Below, in pieces: positions 7,452 to 14,401 of a stretch of DNA of 19,147 nt. How positions within the stretch are numbered: the first letter of the stretch is position 1; every line of letters starts with the position of its first letter. The notes beneath the pieces were generated by a model, which made no database searches, was not told the origin of the DNA, and was given only the letters and a program-made list of their open reading frames with translations. The DNA lies in assembly GCA_037147395.1 (NCBI GenBank), contig JBAWVG010000030.1, forward strand, positions 1 through 19,147, written 5' to 3'. Position numbers and translations under genes: made by a program. This DNA is from VFJL01 sp037147395. GTDB taxonomy: Bacteria > Pseudomonadota > Gammaproteobacteria > Burkholderiales > Nitrosomonadaceae.

Positions 7452-7515
7452 AAGGTTATCCGGTAATAGGTTAGGCTGCAGTTTATCTGCTAATGGGCAG
7501 GTGATGGGGCTGGGA

Positions 7516-7550
7516 ATTAAGTGGCGCCATTAATGGGGGTACAAATACCC
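7516..7550. repeat. Adjacent palindromes in the yqaA / pABA-synthase divergent region
   Basis: ATTAA(G)TGGC|GCCATTAAT at 7516-7534 is a 9-bp inverted repeat with one bulged base and a TGGCGCCA core. A small hairpin GGGTA-CAAA-TACCC follows at 7537-7550. The 234-bp gap has no gene. These could be regulator sites or leader structures for the minus-strand yqaA transcript. Confidence 0.35.
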
Positions 7551-7615
7551 TACGAGGCCGACTTATATTTAAGAGCGGGGGTCGCTTTATGAGCCAGAAT
7601 CGTGCCCACCAAAAT

Positions 7616-7644
7616 TTGACTTGGTGATATTATTTGGCGATGAT
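7616..7644 (+). promoter_or_regulatory. Putative promoter of the pABA synthase gene
   Basis: TTGACT (7616-7621, 5/6 match) and GATGAT (7639-7644, 4/6 match) are separated by 17 bases. Initiation near 7651 would give a leader of about 35 nt, containing AGGA just upstream of ATG 7686. Confidence 0.45.
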
Positions 7645-7685
7645 ACGCACTACCAATTAATCACCTCTATTCAATAGGAAAAACC

Positions 7686-8429
7686 ATGACGACCAACGCG
7701 ACGCTCAAGCAAGAGATTGACTCCATTATTGCTGCGAAGAGTCTTCTCAAGCACCCTTTCTATGTGGCCTGGACGGAAGGTAAGTTGTCCAAAGAGCAAT
7801 TGCGCCAATACGCTGAACAGTACTTTCATAATGTTCTGGCTGAGCCAACTTATTTGAGCGCGGTACATTTCAATACCCCGCACATGCATACAGAAAGCAA
7901 CAGCGGTGATATCAGCGTACGGCAGGAAGTATTGAAGAACCTGATCAGCGAAGAGCATGGTGATAAGAACCACCCTGCACTGTGGAAGACCTTTGCATTA
8001 GCGCTGGGTTCGAGTGACAAGAGTCTGGCGGCGGCCGCCGCACTACCGACGACCGCGAAACTGGTCGAGACGTTTCGTGATATCTGTTTGAACCAACCAT
8101 TTTATGCAGGGTTGGCTGCGCTACATGCATTTGAGTCACAAGTGCCTGAAATTGCTGCAGTGAAGATAGATGGCCTGTCCAGATTTTATGGGATGAAAGA
8201 TCCTGACAGCTATGAATTTTTTACAGTACACCAAGAGGCTGACGTGTACCATTCACAAGCAGAGTGGGAGCTCATCAAGCGCTTTGCTGATACCCCAGAG
8301 AAGCAGGCTGAGGTATTGGCGGCAACCACTCAAGCTTGCGAAGCATTGTGGGGATTCTTAGATGGAATCTACGAGAACTACTGTTCAGATCTCGATTGTG
8401 AACGCATGGTGGCTGTAACACTGCACTAA
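7686..8429 (+). CDS. CADD-like self-sacrificing para-aminobenzoate synthase
   Basis: A TenA/PqqC-fold di-metal oxygenase, homologous to Chlamydia CADD and to the N. europaea enzyme that makes pABA for folate from its own tyrosine. Compared with CADD from memory, all key residues are present in the 247-residue protein. The sacrificial tyrosine is Tyr26 (in HPFYVAW; CADD Tyr27). The essential lysine is Lys160 (in VPEIAAVKIDGL; CADD Lys152). The metal ligands are Glu89, His96, Glu150, His182, Asp186 and His189. AGGA lies about 7 nt before the ATG. It is a single gene with its own promoter and a hairpin behind it. It would replace PabA/B/C. It is not PqqC, since no pqq genes are nearby. Confidence 0.92.
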   Translation: MTTNATLKQEIDSIIAAKSLLKHPFYVAWTEGKLSKEQLRQYAEQYFHNVLAEPTYLSAVHFNTPHMHTESNSGDISVRQEVLKNLISEEHGDKNHPALWKTFALALGSSDKSLAAAAALPTTAKLVETFRDICLNQPFYAGLAALHAFESQVPEIAAVKIDGLSRFYGMKDPDSYEFFTVHQEADVYHSQAEWELIKRFADTPEKQAEVLAATTQACEALWGFLDGIYENYCSDLDCERMVAVTLH

Positions 8430-8441
8430 ATCTGTAAGTCT

Positions 8442-8648
8442 ATGGGGGGTACGGGGGCTGAGAGGCGACGTACCCCCTTCATAATTAGCAGGATCCTCAA
8501 CAACGCGCTTCAAAATCAACCCGAGTGGTTGTTCCCTTTAGCACCGACCGGTCGTCTAAAAAATATCCTCGCTATGTTCTGTGTTCAGGCATTGATTCCT
8601 ATGTCGCTACAAGCAGCAAGTGCCACCGACAAGCAAATCAGGAGCTGA
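8442..8648 (+). pseudogene. Orphan reading frame, possible gene remnant
   Basis: Between the pABA synthase and map stop codons lie 208 bases with no clear gene. The only open frame would encode 68 residues, but it begins inside the terminator hairpin and lacks a ribosome site. Its last 24 residues (from ATG 8574) read MFCVQALIPMSLQAASA, resembling a signal peptide, then stop soon after. It may be the decayed start of an exported protein, or chance. I do not recognise it. Confidence 0.15.
8444..8478 (+). terminator. Terminator-like hairpin after pABA synthase
   Basis: GGGGGTACG (8445-8453) pairs perfectly with CGTACCCCC (8469-8477), plus one G-T wobble, around a 15-nt loop. The tail TTCATAATT is only modestly T-rich. 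It is placed 15 bases after the stop codon. Confidence 0.6.
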
Positions 8649-9438
8649 AATTAGGTTTCGGTGGTGCGCCGGCAGAGAGCGTTAATACCTCGTATCCCAT
8701 TTCGGTGACTAGGACGGTATGCTCCCACTGAGCAGATAGGCTATGGTCCTTGGTGACGATAGTCCAACCATCGGCCAGTTGACGGATGGGTGCTTTGCCT
8801 GCATTAATCATCGGCTCAACTGTAAAAATCATACCAGCCTTGAGTTGGAGTCCGGTCCCAATGCGACCATAGTGAAGTACTTGCGGATCTTCATGGAATT
8901 TTGCGCCGATACCATGCCCGCAGAATTCTCTGACGATGCTGCATCCCTTGCGCTCAGCGAAGTTTTGGATGGCATGGCCGACATCGCCTAAATATTTACC
9001 GGGTTTGATTTCCTCAATGCCACGCCACATCGATTCGTACGTAATCTCACATAGACGCTTGGCCTGGATTGGGGGCTCCCCGACGTAGTACATACGACTG
9101 GTGTCGCCGTGATAGTCATTCTTGATGACCGTTACATCAATGTTAACGATATCGCCGGTCTTTAATTTTTTCTCTCCTGGGACGCCATGGCAGACTTGAT
9201 GGTTTACCGAGGTACAAATAGATTTCGGATAGGGCGAGTATCCAGGTGGGGCGTAATTGAGTGGTGCAGGGATGGTCTCCTGTACATTGACCATGTAATC
9301 ATGGCATAGCTTATCAATCTCAGCCGTGGTGATCCCCGGCTTTACAAAAGGAGAAATATAATCAAGAACTTCTGAGGCAAGCTTGCCCGCCACTCGCATT
9401 TTCTCGATCTCTTGTGGAGATTTAGGATGTACCGTCAT
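8638..9438 (-). CDS. map: Methionine aminopeptidase, type I
   Basis: Cytoplasmic di-metal enzyme removing the initiator methionine from nascent proteins. The 266-residue protein has all expected residues. His84 is in VCHGVPG. The metal ligands are Asp101, Asp112, His175 (CGHGIG), Glu208 (TVEPM) and Glu239 (WEHTV). The family start MTVHPKSPQEIEKMRVAGK is intact and a GGA lies about 9 nt upstream. It is followed by the orphan region and preceded by a SPOR-domain gene; rpsB, a frequent map neighbour in proteobacteria, is not in this window. Confidence 0.97.
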   Translation of the reverse strand: MTVHPKSPQEIEKMRVAGKLASEVLDYISPFVKPGITTAEIDKLCHDYMVNVQETIPAPLNYAPPGYSPYPKSICTSVNHQVCHGVPGEKKLKTGDIVNIDVTVIKNDYHGDTSRMYYVGEPPIQAKRLCEITYESMWRGIEEIKPGKYLGDVGHAIQNFAERKGCSIVREFCGHGIGAKFHEDPQVLHYGRIGTGLQLKAGMIFTVEPMINAGKAPIRQLADGWTIVTKDHSLSAQWEHTVLVTEMGYEVLTLSAGAPPKPNFSS

Positions 9439-9533
9439 AGTCGTTTCCAGTTAATCAGATGGGCGAAATGTATGATGGGGGTTGCAGCAGTAGTTTGCAA
9501 GAACGACAGCAAGAGTGTGCCGTGAGATTGTCT

Positions 9534-10169
9534 TCAAGGTGGGGGTGCAGTAGATCCACACTCACTCGCTTTCAATTCGCTTCCAGGAAAACTTTGCTTT
9601 AGGCTGACCATTTTCTCGATGATCGCGTCAGATGGTTTATGTGCCACGAATGCAACCTGTTTCAAGCTGCGCTCACCAATGACTGCTGACCTGATACCCT
9701 TCCCCTTCATCTCCGCTAAAAACTTCCGAGCGGCCTCCTCGCCACGAAAGATATCCAGTGAGATGGCATTATTCCATTCTCCACTATCTTGGATTAGGAA
9801 GTAATTGGCTACACCCAGTTTTTTTAGCTCATCAATCTTTTTATCGGCGTCTTGCTTGGTCTTTAATGGCGGGATATGCACCCAGTAGGCGGTAACCTCG
9901 CCGACCGTATGTCGGTCCAGAGTGTCGTCCAGTTGCAGCTTGGCGATGGCCACCTCAGCACGTTGCAGGTCGGTTCCGATAAAGCCACCCCACTCCAGAC
10001 AGGCGGGAGCCGCAAGGGTCGGCGCGGTCTCGGTAACGGGCAGCAGTCGGATCTTTTCTGGGTGAATCTCCGCGGGTAGTGGCGCGTTATGACTGGGCTT
10101 CAGTCCGGACTGTGTATAGAGCGCAAAAGCCACATTGGCAAATAACAACAGGAAAAATAGTACTTTCAT
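9534..10169 (-). CDS. SPOR-domain membrane-anchored protein
   Basis: About 211 residues. An N-terminal hydrophobic segment (MKVLFFLLLFANVAFALY) acts as an anchor or uncleaved signal. A proline/alanine-rich linker follows, then a SPOR-like domain at roughly 94-167 (AYWVHIPPLKTKQDADKKID through GIRSAVIGER). SPOR domains bind denuded septal peptidoglycan, so a periplasmic cell-division or envelope role is likely but not specified by sequence. ATG 10169 is preferred because the membrane segment starts there; a TTG at 10196 would add nine residues. Neither has a good ribosome site. It is divergent from cytochrome c4. Confidence 0.8.
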   Translation of the reverse strand: MKVLFFLLLFANVAFALYTQSGLKPSHNAPLPAEIHPEKIRLLPVTETAPTLAAPACLEWGGFIGTDLQRAEVAIAKLQLDDTLDRHTVGEVTAYWVHIPPLKTKQDADKKIDELKKLGVANYFLIQDSGEWNNAISLDIFRGEEAARKFLAEMKGKGIRSAVIGERSLKQVAFVAHKPSDAIIEKMVSLKQSFPGSELKASECGSTAPPP

Positions 10170-10190
10170 TTGTTGATGGTTTGTTGTTGT

Positions 10191-10211
10191 TAACAAGACC
10201 TTATCTTGTTA
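10191..10211. promoter_or_regulatory. 21-bp palindrome in the SPOR gene / cytochrome c4 divergent region
   Basis: TAACAAGA-CCTTA-TCTTGTTA: a perfect 8-bp inverted repeat around 5 bases, located between two divergent starts. Its right arm runs into TAGAAT (10210-10215), a -10-like box for cytochrome c4, so a bound dimeric regulator could control that promoter. A transcript hairpin is the alternative. Confidence 0.4.
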
Positions 10212-10259
10212 GAATTCGGAATCAACCGCATGAATATCACTTTTTCGGGAGTCTCAGGA

Positions 10260-10904
10260 ATGCAAGGCATGAAAGTAGCATCATCATTGGTAATGCTGGC
10301 TATGCTGGCAGTGTCCACGCAAATACTTGCCGAATCTGCTATCAAAGCTGATGCCGCCAAGGGTCAGCAGATTGCAACCCAAGTTTGTGCGGGATGTCAC
10401 AGTGCTGATGGCAACAGCGTCATCCCGACCAATCCAATTCTGGCCGGACAACATCCTGAGTATACCACCAAGCAACTGATGAATTTCAAAGCTCAGGAAG
10501 GCAAGCCTGCTACACGCAACAGTCCGATCATGGGTGCAATGGTGGCGGGGTTATCACCTGATGACATGAAGAATGTTGGCGCTTATTACGCTCAGCAAAC
10601 TCCCAGGACTACAGGGGCCAAGGATAAAGCGGTGGCGAAGCTGGGTGAGAAGGTCTATCGCGGCGGCAATATTGAGAGCAACGTACCGGCCTGTGCTAGT
10701 TGCCACTCCCCCAATGGTGCTGGTATTCCTCCCGTCTATCCACGAATTGCAGGTCAGCACGCGGAATATACGCTGGCACAGTTAAGGGCTTTCCGGACAG
10801 AGAGTCGGGCTAATGATGCTAACCAGGTGATGCATATGATCGCCAATCATATGACTGAGAAGGAAATGCAGGCGGTATCGGAGTTTATTTCCGGCCTACG
10901 CTAG
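10260..10904 (+). CDS. Dihaem cytochrome c4
   Basis: Periplasmic dihaem electron carrier, usually delivering electrons to terminal oxidases. From ATG 10260 it has 214 residues. A signal peptide ends near ILA-ES. Two homologous cytochrome c domains follow, with CAGCH at 43-47 and CASCH at 145-149. Each is followed by the family segment AGQHPEYTTKQL or AGQHAEYTLAQL. Candidate axial methionines lie in SPIMGAMV and in QVMHMIANHM. GGGAG (10247-10251) supports ATG 10260; ATG 10269 and farther upstream codons are possible. It is a single gene followed by a strong terminator. It may serve the same respiratory chain as the P460, but that is inference. Confidence 0.95.
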   Translation: MQGMKVASSLVMLAMLAVSTQILAESAIKADAAKGQQIATQVCAGCHSADGNSVIPTNPILAGQHPEYTTKQLMNFKAQEGKPATRNSPIMGAMVAGLSPDDMKNVGAYYAQQTPRTTGAKDKAVAKLGEKVYRGGNIESNVPACASCHSPNGAGIPPVYPRIAGQHAEYTLAQLRAFRTESRANDANQVMHMIANHMTEKEMQAVSEFISGLR

Positions 10905-10928
10905 ACCTGAAAAGGATAAGGTTTCTTC

Positions 10929-10950
10929 AAAGGCGGCCTAGGCCGCCTTT
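10929..10950. terminator. Bidirectional terminator (cytochrome c4 / hemL)
   Basis: AAAGGCGGCCTAGGCCGCCTTT is a perfect 22-nt palindrome, forming a 9-bp GC-rich stem with a CTAG loop. It lies between the convergent ends of cytochrome c4 (10904) and hemL (10952). GTTATTT follows on the plus strand. Confidence 0.9.
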
Positions 10951-10951
10951 G

Positions 10952-12247
10952 TTATTTCCAGTCGTCGAATATCTGATCGGCCGCGGCCAACGTTTTATTG
11001 ATATCCTCCGAGCTATGCGCAGCAGAAACAAACCCAGCCTCGAATGCGGAGGGGGCGAAATAGATGCCCTTGCTCAGCATGGCATGGAAGAAGTGGTTGA
11101 AGGATTCCTTATTACATTCCATCACTTCTGCATAACTGGTCGGTGGGCTTGCCCTGAAGTAGAGACCAAACATCCCCCCCACTGATTGTGCACAAAAGAC
11201 AATACCATGCTTCTTTGCGGCTGCAGTTAGGCCCTCTGTAAGTTGTCGGGTGCTGGCAGAAAGCTTTTCATAGAACCCGGCTTCCTGGACAAGCCGTAAG
11301 GTAGCCAGCCCTGCGGCAACTGCAACCGGATTGCCAGAAAGAGTGCCGGCTTGATACACAGGCCCCAGTGGAGCCAGGCATTGCATGATTTCACGTTTGC
11401 CGCCAAAGGCTGCCATCGGCATCCCACCCCCAATCACCTTGCCGAGCGTAGTAAGGTCAGGCCTGATGCCATAGAGGCCTTGAGCGCAGGTTGCGCCGAC
11501 CCGAAAGCCCGTCATCACCTCATCAAAAATCAGTACACTGCCGTGCTGCGTGCACAGAGAGCGCAAAGCAGCTAGGAAACCGGGTTTCGGTGATACTAAG
11601 TTCATGTTGCCTGCAACCGGCTCAACGATGACTGCGGCAATTTCTTTACCAGACTCAGAGAATGCCTGTTCCAGTGCGGTCAGGTCGTTGTAATCCAGTA
11701 CCATTGTATGGGCTGCGGTCTCTGCAGGGACTCCAGCAGAGCTGGGATGGCCGAAGGTGAGCGCACCAGAGCCCGCCTTCACGAGAAGGGCATCATCATG
11801 GCCGTGATAGCAGCCCTCAAACTTAATGATGCGGCTTCTGCCGGTATAGCCACGCGCTAAGCGGATGGCGCTCATGGTGGCTTCAGTCCCAGAGCTTACC
11901 AGCCGGACCTGCTCTATCGAAGGGACCAGCGTACATAGCATCTGTGCTATTTCTAGCTCCGCTTCGGTGGGTGCACCAAAAGTCAATCCGTTCTGAGCGG
12001 TCTCCGTCACCGCCTTGATCACATCAGGGTGAGCATGACCCAAGATGAGTGGCCCCCAGGATCCTACGTAGTCTAGGTAGGGCTTGTTGTCTGCATCCCA
12101 TACGTAGGCACCCTGTCCCCGCTGAAAGAATATTGGCACTCCGCCTACCGACTTAAATGCACGAACCGGCGAATTGACACCGCCGGGAATGTATTTCTGA
12201 GAGAGTTCGAATAATTGTTGGTTACGTGAAGTCATGGGATCGCTCAT
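10952..12247 (-). CDS. hemL: Glutamate-1-semialdehyde 2,1-aminomutase
   Basis: PLP-dependent cytoplasmic enzyme making 5-aminolevulinate from glutamate-1-semialdehyde, the product of HemA (3301-4554). At 431 residues it is full length. It shows IPGGVNSPVRAF (20-31), SSGTEATMSAIRLARG (118-133), the PLP-binding FDEVMTGFR (241-249), and the Schiff-base lysine Lys270 in TLGKVIGGGMP. The start may be ATG 12247 or the in-frame ATG 12235 (MTSRNQQLF); neither has a good ribosome site. Either way it overlaps the 3' end of thiE (stop at 12222), so translation is probably coupled. It is the last gene of the thiD-thiE-hemL run. Confidence 0.97.
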   Translation of the reverse strand: MSDPMTSRNQQLFELSQKYIPGGVNSPVRAFKSVGGVPIFFQRGQGAYVWDADNKPYLDYVGSWGPLILGHAHPDVIKAVTETAQNGLTFGAPTEAELEIAQMLCTLVPSIEQVRLVSSGTEATMSAIRLARGYTGRSRIIKFEGCYHGHDDALLVKAGSGALTFGHPSSAGVPAETAAHTMVLDYNDLTALEQAFSESGKEIAAVIVEPVAGNMNLVSPKPGFLAALRSLCTQHGSVLIFDEVMTGFRVGATCAQGLYGIRPDLTTLGKVIGGGMPMAAFGGKREIMQCLAPLGPVYQAGTLSGNPVAVAAGLATLRLVQEAGFYEKLSASTRQLTEGLTAAAKKHGIVFCAQSVGGMFGLYFRASPPTSYAEVMECNKESFNHFFHAMLSKGIYFAPSAFEAGFVSAAHSSEDINKTLAAADQIFDDWK

Positions 12248-12920
12248 AAGGGTGGTGGATAGAGTGTCGAGTTTGAGTGATTAATCGAGAAAAATTTTCA
12301 GCTGCAGACTGAGTGTCAAGAACAGCAAAAAGTGAGCCGCTCGCGGCTATTGCATCTGCACCATGACGGATCAAGTCCGCGACATGGGGCAGTGTAATCC
12401 CGCCAATAGCCACCACTGGAACATGCAGCATCTGTCGCGACTGTTGAAGCAGGCTCATGGATGCAGTCACTGTATTAGACTTGGTGGATGAAACAAAAAA
12501 CGCGCCGAAAGCAACATAGTCAACGCCCTGCTTCTCGGCTTCAGTGGCAAGCTCCATCTGATTGTAACAGGAGACTCCAATAATTTTCTCAGGTCCGAGC
12601 GTGTGTCGCGCAGACGCTACGGGGATATCGTCTTGACCTAGATGTATCCCGTCTGCGCCGACAGCAACAGCAAGATCGAGATGGTCATTAATGATGAGGG
12701 GGACATTGTAACTTCGGCAAAGATTAAGCAACGACAGCGCTTGTTCAAGGAGCAGTCCAGCCCCGGCTGACTTGTTGCGATACTGGACCAGGCGTGCCCC
12801 ACCTTCTAGCACCTGCTGAGTCATTTTAACTAAGACAGAAGTATCAGCCACGTCTGGCGTGACAGCATACAGACCTTCAATTCTTTGCGGCAATATGTGT
12901 TTTGTCACCGTTTTCAGCAT
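12222..12920 (-). CDS. thiE: Thiamine-phosphate synthase
   Basis: Joins HMP-pyrophosphate and the thiazole phosphate to form thiamine phosphate. The 232-residue TIM-barrel protein shows LVQYRNKSA, where the Arg and Lys bind pyrophosphate. It also has LIINDHLDLAVAVGADGIHLGQDD with the Mg-binding aspartates, GVSCYNQMEL, FGAFFVSSTKS and VVAIGGI. The start overlaps the end of thiD by 44 bases, and its end overlaps hemL. No ATG lies downstream before the first conserved strand, so ATG 12920 is the natural start, although GTG 12908 is possible. Confidence 0.95.
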   Translation of the reverse strand: MLKTVTKHILPQRIEGLYAVTPDVADTSVLVKMTQQVLEGGARLVQYRNKSAGAGLLLEQALSLLNLCRSYNVPLIINDHLDLAVAVGADGIHLGQDDIPVASARHTLGPEKIIGVSCYNQMELATEAEKQGVDYVAFGAFFVSSTKSNTVTASMSLLQQSRQMLHVPVVAIGGITLPHVADLIRHGADAIAASGSLFAVLDTQSAAENFSRLITQTRHSIHHPYERSHDFT

Positions 12921-13731
12921 CAGTCGTATCGTAAGCCCAGAATAACCGGTCTGGTAGATATTGCCCCATTCCAGGTCGGAAGCCTGCCTTCAGGGTTCGC
13001 CATGTGTACTCTTGTGCTTCATACACGCACTCAGCGATGGGAAGTCCATTAGCGATAGCCGCTGCAATGGCTGAGGCGAGCGTGCAGCCAGAGCCGTGGT
13101 AGGAACCAGCAAGCCGGGGCCAGGAATCTGATCGGACCGCTACATCCGATTGGTATAAGGTATTTATAACCTGCGTTGTATTTTCATGAGTACCCGTGAT
13201 GAGCACGTATTCACAGCCCATGCCGAGGAGCCTCTGGGCACATTGGTGCAGGTCTGGTGAATCGTGATCATCTTCATCGTGCTGTGCCAGTCGCCGTGCT
13301 TCCATGCTATTGGGAGTGATAATGGTGGCTTGGGGAATCAGCAGCTCACGCATTGTTGCCAACATATCTTCGTTGGCAAGTTCGTCACCACGTCCGGAGG
13401 CGAGTATTGGATCAAGAACCAGAGGGATGTCGGGATAATCAGAGATTACCTCCGCAATGGCCATAATGATCTCAGCACTTCCCAGCATCCCAATCTTGAA
13501 AACATTCACTGGCATATCTTCCAGCACCGCACGGGCCTGATCTGAGACCCACTCTGGATCCAAGGGCATGATCTCATCTACGCCGGCAGTATCTTGCACA
13601 GTAATGGCCGTGATGACTGATAGGGGATGGCAGCCCATGCTTGCAAGAGTCAGAATATCGGCCTGAATACCGGCCCCCCCGCTAGGATCGCTTGCAGCAA
13701 AAGAAAGTACGATGGGGGGTGGCTGAGACAT
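12877..13731 (-). CDS. thiD: Hydroxymethylpyrimidine / phosphomethylpyrimidine kinase
   Basis: Phosphorylates HMP and HMP-phosphate to the pyrophosphate used by ThiE, encoded next. The 284-residue ribokinase-fold protein has SDPSGGAGIQADILTLASMG near the start. DPILASGRGDEL and ITPNSMEARRL lie in the middle. The anion-hole GSGCTLASAIAAAIANG near the C-terminus holds the catalytic cysteine. It is somewhat longer than E. coli ThiD because of a tail that overlaps thiE by 44 bases. No Shine-Dalgarno is visible upstream of ATG 13731. It is divergent from rubredoxin across 45 bases. Confidence 0.96.
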   Translation of the reverse strand: MSQPPPIVLSFAASDPSGGAGIQADILTLASMGCHPLSVITAITVQDTAGVDEIMPLDPEWVSDQARAVLEDMPVNVFKIGMLGSAEIIMAIAEVISDYPDIPLVLDPILASGRGDELANEDMLATMRELLIPQATIITPNSMEARRLAQHDEDDHDSPDLHQCAQRLLGMGCEYVLITGTHENTTQVINTLYQSDVAVRSDSWPRLAGSYHGSGCTLASAIAAAIANGLPIAECVYEAQEYTWRTLKAGFRPGMGQYLPDRLFWAYDTTDAENGDKTHIAAKN

Positions 13732-13743
13732 GGGCTAATATCG

Positions 13744-13758
13744 TAAAATATTATTTTA
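13744..13758. promoter_or_regulatory. AT-rich palindrome in the thiD / rubredoxin divergent gap
   Basis: TAAAATA-T-TATTTTA is a perfect 15-nt palindrome in a 45-bp gap that must hold both promoters. It offers -10-like boxes on both strands (TATTAT at 13749-13754 on plus, TAATAT on minus). Transcripts would have very short leaders, and neither gene has a Shine-Dalgarno. Confidence 0.35.
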
Positions 13759-13776
13759 ACCTAAATCATTCCAATC

Positions 13777-13962
13777 ATGACCACTACTGAAACACCATAC
13801 CGCTGCTACATGTGCCTTATCTGTGGATTTATCTACGATGAAGCTGAAGGGTTACCGGGAGAGGGAATTCTCCCCGGCACACGTTGGGAAGACGTGCCGA
13901 TGAACTGGACCTGCCCTGAATGCGCCGCGCGCAAAGATGATTTTGAAATGGTTGAAATCTGA
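13777..13962 (+). CDS. Rubredoxin
   Basis: Small cytoplasmic iron protein that carries one electron. The 61-residue product has the two expected Cys pairs: Cys13-Leu-Ile-Cys16-Gly and Cys46-Pro-Glu-Cys49. Between them are the family residues GFIYDEAEG, PGTRWEDVP and NWTCPEC. An extra Cys10 lies outside the metal site. The start has no Shine-Dalgarno and lies close to the possible promoter, so the transcript may be nearly leaderless. glo A starts directly after its stop codon. Rubredoxin beside thiD is common in betaproteobacteria; its partner is unknown. Confidence 0.97.
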   Translation: MTTTETPYRCYMCLICGFIYDEAEGLPGEGILPGTRWEDVPMNWTCPECAARKDDFEMVEI

Positions 13963-14361
13963 ATGCGTATTTTGCACACCATGCTGAGGGTGGGTAACCT
14001 AGAAAGGTCTATTGAGTTTTACACTGAAGTGCTGGGGATGAAAATGTTGCGCCGTAGGGATTACCCGGACGGGAAATTTACTTTAGCCTTTGTCGGCTAT
14101 CAGGATGAGGAGGATGGTTCAGTATTGGAACTGACCCATAACTGGGGAGTGGAGAGGTATGATCTGGGTGGGGGTTATGGCCATATCGCAATCGAAGTGG
14201 ATGACGCCTATCGCTCATGCGAGGAAGTAAAGAGACGTGGTGGAAAAGTCACGCGAGAAGCGGGACCGATGAAACACGGCGTTACGGTGATCGCTTTTGT
14301 AGAAGATCCAGACGGCTACAAGATCGAGTTCATTCAGAAAAAAGTAATACAAACTAATTGA
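13963..14361 (+). CDS. gloA: Lactoylglutathione lyase (glyoxalase I)
   Basis: Converts the hemithioacetal of methylglyoxal and glutathione to S-lactoylglutathione, detoxifying methylglyoxal. The 132-residue protein has the four metal ligands at the same positions as the nickel-dependent E. coli enzyme: His5, Glu56, His74 and Glu122. Family segments include HTMLRVGNLERSIEFYTEVLGM and EDPDGYKIEFIQ. The short form lacks the inserts seen in zinc-type enzymes. The ATG follows the rubredoxin stop immediately (TGAATG), so the two are very likely cotranscribed. Confidence 0.97.
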   Translation: MRILHTMLRVGNLERSIEFYTEVLGMKMLRRRDYPDGKFTLAFVGYQDEEDGSVLELTHNWGVERYDLGGGYGHIAIEVDDAYRSCEEVKRRGGKVTREAGPMKHGVTVIAFVEDPDGYKIEFIQKKVIQTN

Positions 14362-14401
14362 AGCAAGACTCGCACGGGGTCGCCGTTAGTAGACCATCCT
14401 G

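Noticed and set aside
7686..8429. Reading this gene as pqqC or tenA
   Set aside because: The fold is shared, but residues match CADD throughout, including the sacrificial tyrosine and ligand spacing. No pqq genes are adjacent, and the thiamine genes are several kilobases away on the other strand.
12248..13731. Possible TPP riboswitch for the thiamine genes
   Set aside because: The leader of thiD is at most 45 bases to the next gene, too short for a THI element, and no such motif is seen between thiD and thiE.
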